Shown here: piece after piece, positions 55,390 to 64,000 of the stretch | Position numbering within the stretch: position 1 is the stretch's first letter | Layout of the letters: each line of letters starts with the position of its first letter | DNA from: Phoebastria nigripes | Taxonomy: Eukaryota; Chordata; Aves; Procellariiformes; Diomedeidae | Length of the DNA stretch: 64,000 nucleotides | Assembly (NCBI GenBank): GCA_035582835.1 | Contig: JAYKAV010000666.1 | Coordinates: forward strand, 1,189,784 to 1,253,783 | Direction: 5' to 3' | Translations under genes and position numbers: made by a program | The notes under the pieces: generated by a model | Databases searched by the model: none | The model's input: the letters and a program-made list of their open reading frames with translations, nothing else | Told to the model about the DNA's origin: nothing

Positions 55390-57889
55390 AAAATGAAATA
55401 ACTGATCACTTCAGGTAATAAAAAGTATAATGCTCTGCCAAATTATTTACCACAATGCAGTTGCCAAACCTGATTTAGGGTATTCTATTGTTTTAATGAT
55501 GCCTACTTACATTAACTAGAATGTCTGAGGCTGATCTGCCCTTAAAAATTGTATTTGAAATTTGGAAAGCATAGGAAAATTCCTTGTCTTTCCTCAGATT
55601 ACCAGCCATGAATAAACTGCATTAATTACTGGTAGGTTATTAGCAACACTGTTTGATTACTTTGATCAACAGTATGGGTTCATTTAAACTTTTTTTTTTT
55701 TAAAAACAAACAAACAAAAAAACCCAACAAACTTTTCTATCTGCAGTCTCATCTGCCAACAAAAGTTTTATTGCTGCTATCCTCACTTGTTCCATGTGAT
55801 GTAGAGAACAGGAAGGAAACCCCAGGTTTAAAAGCCATCTTTCAAACATTTCAAGCTTGCTCTTTCTATACTGTAAATGTCTTTCAGTTAATTCCTATCA
55901 CATACAAATTTATCACTATTATCATTTCCACAGTCAAGAACTTGGATGTATTTTCCTCTCAAAAATCTTAAGCACATCTTCCCAAGTACCCTGCTTTTTA
56001 TTCGGGTGGTAACTTTTTGACTGTTTCCGGTCATTTCTGAACTGTGTAAACAGTTCTTGTTACTTAATCTTACGAACATATTTCCTTCTACTCATCTGAC
56101 AGAGCCTTTTGAATGCACTTGTCACTGGTTATATTTTAGTTCTAACTTTAATGTTAAGTGCTGTCATTTTGGTGGAGGATGGGTAGCAATATTTTAAACT
56201 CTACTAGTCTCTATATTATTTTGCAAAGCAATTTCCAAATAAACATTTATGCAGGTTAATCATAGCAAAGAGAATGCTAATTCAGCCTACGATAAAAAGT
56301 TAAAAAACCTGACAACCCTTTTGATTTTTATTTTTTTTTAAATGAAGTTGGTAACTGCATGCACTCTTCTTCAGCACCTATCAACAGGGAAAAAGGGTCA
56401 TGGTTTGTTTTCTTTTAACTCTGGCAATTTCTACTCTAGATAGAAGCTTCCTACTTCACTACTCTAGTTCACTTAAGCGTCTGAGGTTCTGAACCATGAA
56501 CTGCAGTCACTGAAGTCTGCAAGACAAACAAGCCAACTGAACTAGGTGTTGTACCCTTCCATGTTCCTTGACTTTCACCAGACCTTAGATGAGAAGATTT
56601 AACACAATAACGTGGCCAAAAAATAGCCACTTTCTTAGGGTTAGTGAAGTGAGCAAGATCACTCCAGTGAGGACCAGAACAGGCATGCAAAAGCAATGTG
56701 GGAAGCAGGACTCCCCTGTTTAATAATGGCGATTTCAATCTGAAGTGAAGGTATGCATTGTACAATGAGGATACACTCACACAGAGAGGCAGGAGGGATG
56801 GAAGAGGGCAGCTAGATAGAGCAAATGCTGCAGAACAGCAAATTACACTAAATTAAGCCACTCTTCTTCCGCCCACTGGAAGACAACAGTCAGATTTATG
56901 CTTTTTCTCCCAACCACACAAGATGAGCTGAGCCAGCTGATTAGAACTCCCCAAAGAGCACCAGAATCTCCTCCTATACTTGAACATCCAATGAAGCTTT
57001 TTAATCAGTCAACTGAACTGAGACTTGGAATACAGCTGGTGGGGTACAGATGCTTCATTCTCATTAAAAGTCTTGGGAAAATAGGATCTCAGTTCTTTGG
57101 AAAATGTCTTTTATGTCATCTGTTTACTGTATTATGACTCTAGCTGTACAGTTCCCAGCTACAAAAAAAACAACAACAACAAAAAAAAGAGGCATTTGTA
57201 TCTACTCGATTTCAACAATTCTGAAAATTATGTGGAAGTTGAGCAAATTTACAGCATTCTGACACTACTTACTTTTAAAAAAAAAAAAAGCTAGCCAAAA
57301 CTCAGGTTAATAAAATGTTCCATCTAACTTTTAATCTCTGTGTCCATTTAATAGAAAGCCAGCCCATTCACTTTGAAACGTCAAAAACAATTACTGCAAA
57401 ACTGTCCTGACTAATTTGGCAAAATACCGAATGTCAGCAAAGACTAGGAACAGTGGGTCCTATGATGTACCAACAAGGGAAGCAATAGTACTTCCATTAG
57501 TGTTTAAACTACAATTTAGTTTGCTGTTGACCCCTGTGGGAGCAACTTTCCCAAATTTTCACCAGGGGGACACCACTCCTCTATTTTACCATAAAATACA
57601 TTATCTTTTACATAACTTCACAATAGCAACTACACTAATTGCTTATATGGAAAATAACAGAACAGTATCAAATGTATTTTGGCTATTTTTGAAGCAGTAA
57701 ATTTTGTCCATGTTGAAAATACATATAACTACATTAACTACTTTTGCTTTACATTTAACATTTCATTTCCTTCTGTTCTTTTTTTTTTCTTATTGTTCTA
57801 CCTATAATTTGCTATTGAACTTTTTCCTTGTCCGATTCCTTTTTCTGTGTCTATTCATAATCTGCTATTGCACACACTCACCTGTTTGC

Positions 57890-57892
<3 letters not shown>

Positions 57893-57924
<32 letters not shown>
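57893..57924. repeat. Poly-T run, 32 nt
   Basis: An uninterrupted T homopolymer. It causes the phenylalanine run in a 99-codon open frame (57704-58003), which is therefore not a gene. Confidence 0.95.
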
Positions 57925-58984
57925 CTTTCCTGGACATGGTTCTCAAGCACTTGGTCTCCCCTCACACTCTCTGAAAACTACTCTTCTTGCACAGCTTCCC
58001 TAACCTCTTCATAGTGATAGCAAGGCCTTTAACTCCTCCTTTCCATCCTGCTTTCAGAGTCCTCAGGGCTCCTTGCGTAGCACCTAGACTACAGAAACAC
58101 TGAAACAAAAGGGGCCATCAGATGCAGGCATCTTGCTGCCTACATTCTGTGAGCCTCTAGAAGCCCACACTTTAAGGTAGCAGCCAGACTTCAAAGGATC
58201 AGGAAAAATATTTCAGTCTGGAAATTGGTACACTTAAATACAAGTTTTGAAAAGGCCTTATAATAGGTTTTAAATTTCTGATGCAGTGCCTACTTCATTT
58301 AGGAAATAAACGCCTGTGATTGCTCAAGTTGTTCAAGCAGCTTCAGTTTAACTTCTCTAAAGATCAGTAACTACTAAGTAAGTATTGAATACTTAAACAT
58401 CCAGTATTTTAACGTTAAATACCCAGCATGGATATGATACAAAGGAAAATATCTAGTAAGAGTTAAAATAAAATACTCCCTGTTAAAACCATGAGTTTGT
58501 TCAAGAGCAAAGGTTTTATTTAAGTTTTCTTTTTCCTACATGCCATTACATATTTCTCCCACTTACCTTTTACCAGTTCTGGTGCTGCTTATTAGAACCC
58601 TTCGTAAGTCATCCAGCGAAAACATAGACAGCTTTCTCATGAGTGGGCGAGTTGAATCAACACAAGTGCCAGTGGTAGTGCCTTAGAAGGTGTGGGACCA
58701 CAGGACCAGAATGAGGATTGGGAAAGTGAAGGAAACAAGGCCTTCCATCTCATTGCTGCAGTGAGCTTTCTACCAGCTCAGTCATCTCTTGTCATGTCAG
58801 GAGAAGTACCGTGGTTTAGTAGATCAACTTCAGTTTAATAGAATGAATTCTGAAGATTCTGCTTCATTTGTTCGTACATATACTTAAGCTTTTTAACAAA
58901 TAAATGCACAGACTAGTATATGTAAAGAAATACCAAGAAAGAGAGTATTTGCTGTGAGGCTCCAAGATCAAGTGTGTTCTTTGA

Positions 58985-59093
58985 AAGGCAGCACTTTCTT
59001 CCCTATTTACACATTTCTTTATGTTTAGAGAGGCCATGTGCCAAATTAAATGCAAAATCTCATCTGTTAAGCAACTGCAATTTTCTGCTTTGG
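58985..59093 (-). repeat. Ancient dispersed repeat, copy 2
   Basis: The minus strand contains GATTTTGCATTTAATTTGGC, ACATGG and TAAACATAAAG. It aligns without gaps over about 75 bp to the plus strand at 60,480, and the core to copy 1 near 5.5 kb. Both frames translate to a similar ILH(L/F)IWHM string, which only reflects the shared DNA. Confidence 0.55.
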
Positions 59094-60480
59094 TCAGAAT
59101 CACAATTACAACAAAAAAACCCAGTCAGTGATTAATAACAGGCCTAACCAAGACTCATGTTATTACTGCATAATATCTGATCTACTTACCCACTGCTGCT
59201 CATGGAAGATACCACGGCCGGGCAGCACACATACAAAGCCTGCACAAAGGTGCTGCATCCACAGTCTGTAAGTGGATGCCTACCGTCCATCAGTGTTCAA
59301 CAGAGAAAGACACTGCACAAATTTTATTTTGCGCTCTTTTCAGAATTTGTTAGTAAATCAGACCCAGCTCAGCTTTGGCCCGAACTTCTTCAAACTTCAT
59401 CTGATCAGATGAGTTCAAATTATTTGAATGTTTTCTCTTTGAAACATTAGTTTTCAAAATAGAATGTCCTCAAGTCTCCGAAATGCTATTTTCAAACAAT
59501 CGTGAAGATTCATTCTCTCAGCACAAGGCTAACTGTTGAGCATTTCTAGAGCTTTTGTTGACAAATGGTTAGCCACTGAAAGCTAACCACTAGGATGTTT
59601 GTGTATGTTAGCGAACTATTTATGATACTGTGATCGTTCCAAAATAAAGTACTATTATGAACTGAAATACAATCCTTTTTGTCCACTTTCAACAACCAAG
59701 CTGTAATCTCAGATTTGCAGTGTTAACCGCATGCCATGCCTTTAACTACTTTCTTCAATCAACAACAGCTGAAGCTGCTGATCCAGCATGTGCATCTGAC
59801 TATTCTTCCATGATTCTTTTCAGCCCATCAAAAATTGCCCTGAAGCATACCAAGAATTTTACTGCAAAACCAACAGTTTACAGATTTAGCTGAAAGCCTC
59901 TTAATGCAAGAAAAAAAAAATATTTTGGAACTTAAACATGAGGGGAGAGCCAGGACAAGACCAAAACCAGGCATCATGTGTTATGGAAAGGCAAAGGACA
60001 GGAGCAATGCCCTCTGTGGAAGAAGAGGGCATATGGGGAGAGACATTGGAAAAGCCTTGTAGAGCCAGGTTTGTTGTACCTGCAGTAAAAAGGATGCCAA
60101 AAGCACAGGCAGCAACTGCTGGCCCTATGAAGAATCACTCCATTCAGTAACACCTGCTGCTGCAGGCACAAGGACCCTTAGTGGTGCTATCCTGGTATTT
60201 AACATCTGTGATACTGTTAAAGCTGTAACATACCATGTAGCCTTCTGCCTGGCCAGTCTTGTACATACACAACATACAAAATACTCAATCACACTCAACT
60301 CAAACACTGGCTGACATTCTTCTGTTAACATGAGTAATAATAATAGCACACTAAGCAACAAAGAAGTTACTAAATAAATAAATCAGTTACAAATAAATAA
60401 ATCAACGCCAAATGTGAATTGGAGCATTATTCTGGCCCTGGATTTGTGATTGATATATTGGTTTTAATTATGATCAAATC

Positions 60481-60595
60481 ACAGAAAACTGCCAACTACC
60501 CATTAGGTTGATCCTGCATTTCATTTGGCATATGGTCACTTTAGACATAAAACTAGACCTCAAAAAGCAATATTGCCATTCAGCATTGTGTAACA
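60481..60595 (+). repeat. Ancient dispersed repeat, copy 3
   Basis: The plus strand contains GATCCTGCATTTCATTTGGC, ATATGG and TAGACATAAAA, in opposite orientation to the copy about 1.4 kb to the left. Family not identified. Confidence 0.55.
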
Positions 60596-63500
60596 TTAAA
60601 TTATTTAAACAGAAGGAGGAAAATAGGAAAGTTTCCCTAAGGGGCAGTGTATATTTGCTAACGCAGTTCTGCAACAGAGCTGGCTTGATTCTGGCTGAAC
60701 TGGCATATGGGCAGAGAAGCCCGTTACTGTCCACAGAGGTATATCCTCAAGCACTCCTAGACTCTAGAGATTTCTATACTGAATATACCACGAGCCAAGT
60801 CAACATCTCATCATCAAAAGTAAAAGTTCCCTGCTCTTCCCTGTTATGTCCTCCCCTTCCCAGCTGCTTCTGGCTGCACACTACCACTGCTTGCCCTGAG
60901 CCAGCACTCGTTTGACGCAAAGCAAGCTGACTCAGCTCAGCTAAATTACAGAAAAATGACCTCTGGCAAAAAAGTAAATATTCTTTTGCCAGTGGAGTGA
61001 ATCTACTGCTCACCTTGTGGCCAGAGCGCATCGCTAGGAGCGGGAGGGTGGAGCAGGGAAGGAAGACGGGAGAGTAAGGCCTTCTCCTTTGAGTGTCAGC
61101 AAGCAGCTGAGGCAGGCCAGCCCTGCTGCCACACCACGCCTGTAGGCAGCAGCGCATACTGCAGCTTTGAAGATCTCTCCTCGGACCTTAGGCACATGAT
61201 TCCCATTAAAGCATTACCTTAAGTACTTAAATCTGTCTCCTAACCATCACATGACATTTTTGACTCTGTAGAAGATGTGTTATGTTATTTTTCCAAGTGG
61301 AGACTTTCATTTAGGGAAAGAAATGAGCAACAAAAATTCAGTACTGCCCCAGGCTGGTATACTGCACAGATTGTGTTACAGTGCTGTAATTTAAGATTTT
61401 GCTCTTAAATAGAGTGAAAAATTGTATTAGCTTATGTTTCAGCAAAATATATTTATTATATTAAATTCCTGACTTGAGAGATAAGCACATACAATATCAT
61501 TACTGGCTGTAGGCACTCAGTTATGAACTACAGTTCGGCAGGTGTTAAAGCCCACCACAGCTCAGTTCCTAAACAGCAAGTAATTGCTGCATTTGAAACA
61601 AAAGCATTCCTTACTGACACAAGAATCAAAATACTTTCAATATTCAGAATCATGAACATGTCTAATATGACTTCTAAATACACATCTTAGTATGTACACT
61701 TTAATCCACACATTAAAATAACATCTGTAATTAACAGGATCTATCAAAGGATTTTTTTTCTATTGCTGACATCTTTCAGAAAAGCTGTTTAGAAGTATCA
61801 TGGATACCAGGACGCTGTAAAAGCACTTACTCTAAACAGACTCTTTTGTTGTCTTACAGAATGGTGTTACAAAATACCTTTCGGTTACAAAAAGATAAAA
61901 TGCACAAACTTCAGGGTAGCTTTCCTAGACAGGGGACGGCAACAAGCAACAGGGATCAGTTTAATGAGAAAACTGCGGAAGTCTCACTGGCTGGTCTCAG
62001 GACAAGTAGATTTATCTCATACACAGGAAAAGCAAACTACTGGATACACTGACTTTATTTGGTGGTTATGGACATTAGCAATGAAGTTTTTGGTCTATTC
62101 CACCTCCATTAAAACCATGTAAAAGAAATTAAACTTAACAACAGCTGTCACAACTTCTGTTTCACTCAACTTCACTATTTGATTACAAGAAAGAGGATAT
62201 ACTCCAACAATGTTCTGGGAAACACTGTCTGTGGTATATTGACAATTAGTTCATTTAGTGGTCTAAACTAATTGTGTATCTGTTTCCCTGCCTGTATATC
62301 TGGACTGGTGCTTGTTGTTTGTGATTTCTCATGTAACATGATTTTACAGCCACGTATCTAACAGTATTAACATCCCCCCCCCTTCTCTTTAGAGAAATAT
62401 CCTGTAATGAAAATACACATTATGGCACTCTTCAAATTCCATGTTGCCGTTACTTGAGAAAAATCAAACAAAACACTAGCAGTTTTACAATTTATTAATA
62501 TGTTGTTCCAAATTTGTGGCAAGAAACTTTTAAGCTCCACACCAACACACTCGCTCTAGATAACCAAACACTACAGCTAGGTGGAAAAGGCATTTCGTAT
62601 CACTGAGGTCCATGTATCGCCTTTCCCTCAGACCCACTTGAGGGAAACAATGCACTGTAAGTGTAATATTATAATGGAGATTAGTGGAGATCCTGCAGGA
62701 AAATCAAAAACTGTAGGTCCTTCCCCGCTGGAAATGCTACTTTCAATAGGATCAGCACTGTAAGTGCTTCATCATTAGCATAAAACTGGAGTAATTTTCT
62801 GTCATCAGGCCTTGTTCATACGTAAAACAGCAACCCTCGTGTTTCCCAGGGAAAGAAGGTCCCCCACCCCTCACATACTCTCCCCCAGCTGCAAGCAATA
62901 CAGGTGTTAACTTATGCAAACACAAGGAAAACTCACTCTGCTGGTTTCTGGCTTTGGTACGCTTCTTCTCTTCTTCTCCCTCCTCCCTCTGCCCTGGCCT
63001 CTGGGTGACTTTGCTCAGTCTCATCGGAGCTGATGACTTTCACGCTTACCTTTCCCTCCTGATCCAAGGCTACCTTTCTTCCTATAGTTGACTTCGCTGC
63101 TTCTTTAAGCCAGGCATGAGAAAAGCAGAACCTTAGCTTTTCCTCCTAAAGTCTCTTACCTTCCTGCTTTCTCATTTAATATTGACCACTCCACTTTTTA
63201 ATTCTTTTTTTTTTTTAGCATCTAATCTGATTGGCTGTAGTCAAGTTTCTAAACTCTGCATTTCACTACAAAATTCATTTCACACTGTGGTTCAATATTG
63301 CCCGGAGTACTACAAACTGAATCTTCAAAAGACTTACTTACTCATTAGCATACACCTTCCTCTTCTGAGCAATGCCTTCAGGTGCAGTCGCCCTCTCTCT
63401 TTCAAGTGCATATTCCTCATCTTTACCTCTGAGGCACATTACTCCTGCTCATCTCAGCCTGTGTACCTTCAACCTGCAGGGAAAGCAAGACACCATTGTC

Positions 63501-63860
63501 CACCCACCATACCCCTGCCCCGCTTGGATGTCCCCTTTGCTCCTACCCTGTTCTGTGCAGCTGGTGCCCATTTCCCTTGTATTTTAACAAGCACACAGCC
63601 AAAGATATAGGAATTTACTGTCTGTGCACCAGGTGGCTTAGATTGCTCTAAATACTTAACTATTCTTTCTGTCCATTCCTCTTGCTGTTTGACTTTTGGC
63701 CTGTTCAGACTCCAGGGCCTGTAATGACTTACTGATGGAGAATACCTAAGCCTTTTGGAAAGCTCTGATATATCTATCTATATTAGAGGCTTTTAGCTTG
63801 TAACAAGAAAAAAATTGGCTAAAGGTCTGTGCTTTTATATTATTTAACCTCTACAAAGCA

Positions 63861-64000
63861 TCCTCAGAACGATGGCCAACCTAAACCACCGAGCACCGGC
63901 ACGCAGGAGCTTGAAGCAGCAAAGCAAGGGCTCTAGGCTGTCCCGAGGGAAACACGGCAATGAGCTTCTCCCGGTGACCCCCGGCCCCACCGAACTCCCG
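63861..64000. promoter_or_regulatory. Possible left edge of a CpG island
   Basis: The last 140 bp shift to GC-rich DNA with several CpGs. In human the gene after PRRG4 on the same strand is QSER1, so this could be the start of its promoter island. This rests on synteny only; no QSER1 coding sequence is in the window. Confidence 0.35.

Larger units (their letters stand above)
54147..63860. other. Intergenic region downstream of PRRG4
   Basis: No gene recognised. Contents: an old dispersed repeat fragment near 55,327, a T-run at 57,893-57,924, two related repeat copies in opposite orientation near 59.0 and 60.5 kb, and GC-richer patches at 59.93-60.15 kb and 60.75-61.17 kb holding orphan open frames of 70-135 codons. 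Unannotated non-coding transcripts cannot be excluded. Confidence 0.55.

Noticed and set aside
63182..63610. 142-codon plus-strand frame near the right edge
   Set aside because: It resembles no known protein, including the start of QSER1 as far as I can recall, and begins with a T-run artefact. Kept only as unannotated intergenic DNA.

Overview
This is vertebrate nuclear DNA, most likely from a bird. It is AT-rich with long introns and GT-AG splice sites, has isolated GC-rich promoter islands, and carries a 5'-truncated CR1 LINE of the avian/reptilian type. Nearly all long open reading frames are chance ORFs in introns or intergenic DNA. The real genes were found by reading short exons against the known human proteins, recalled from memory. 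The species cannot be named from the sequence.

Layout. (1) Positions 1 to about 29,500, minus strand: the 5' part of CCDC73. Five consecutive in-phase coding exons lie at 17867-17736, 6663-6592, 3248-3177, 2388-2353 and 585-511 and encode the first 129 residues. The inferred untranslated exon 1 and promoter lie in a GC-rich island at about 29.1-29.7 kb. The rest of the gene runs off the left edge. (2) About 29.7-44.2 kb: an intergenic spacer between the two divergent genes. It holds a minus-oriented CR1 fragment (38.44-38.83 kb) and a previously unlabelled diverged pair of about 530 bp direct repeats (41.77-43.07 kb). (3) About 44.2-54.2 kb, plus strand: complete PRRG4, with a GC-rich promoter, an inferred untranslated first exon, five coding exons (45404-45509, 48522-48685, 49988-50036, 50755-50890, 51660-51888; 684 nt, 227 aa) and a 3' UTR. 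(4) About 54.2-63.8 kb: apparently gene-free DNA with ancient dispersed repeats. (5) The last 130 bp turn GC-rich. This may be the edge of the next promoter, which by human gene order (EIF3M, CCDC73, PRRG4, QSER1) would be QSER1.

CCDC73 is a coiled-coil protein of unclear function. PRRG4 is a single-pass vitamin-K-dependent Gla membrane protein whose cytoplasmic tail carries LPxY and PPxY motifs for WW-domain proteins. They are neighbours by conserved synteny, and nothing here suggests a shared pathway. I found no tRNA, rRNA, CRISPR array, intact transposon or unknown multi-gene system. The observations most worth checking are the loss of the dibasic propeptide end in PRRG4, the tandem acceptor of a CCDC73 micro-exon, the intergenic repeat pair, and several ancient repeat copies.
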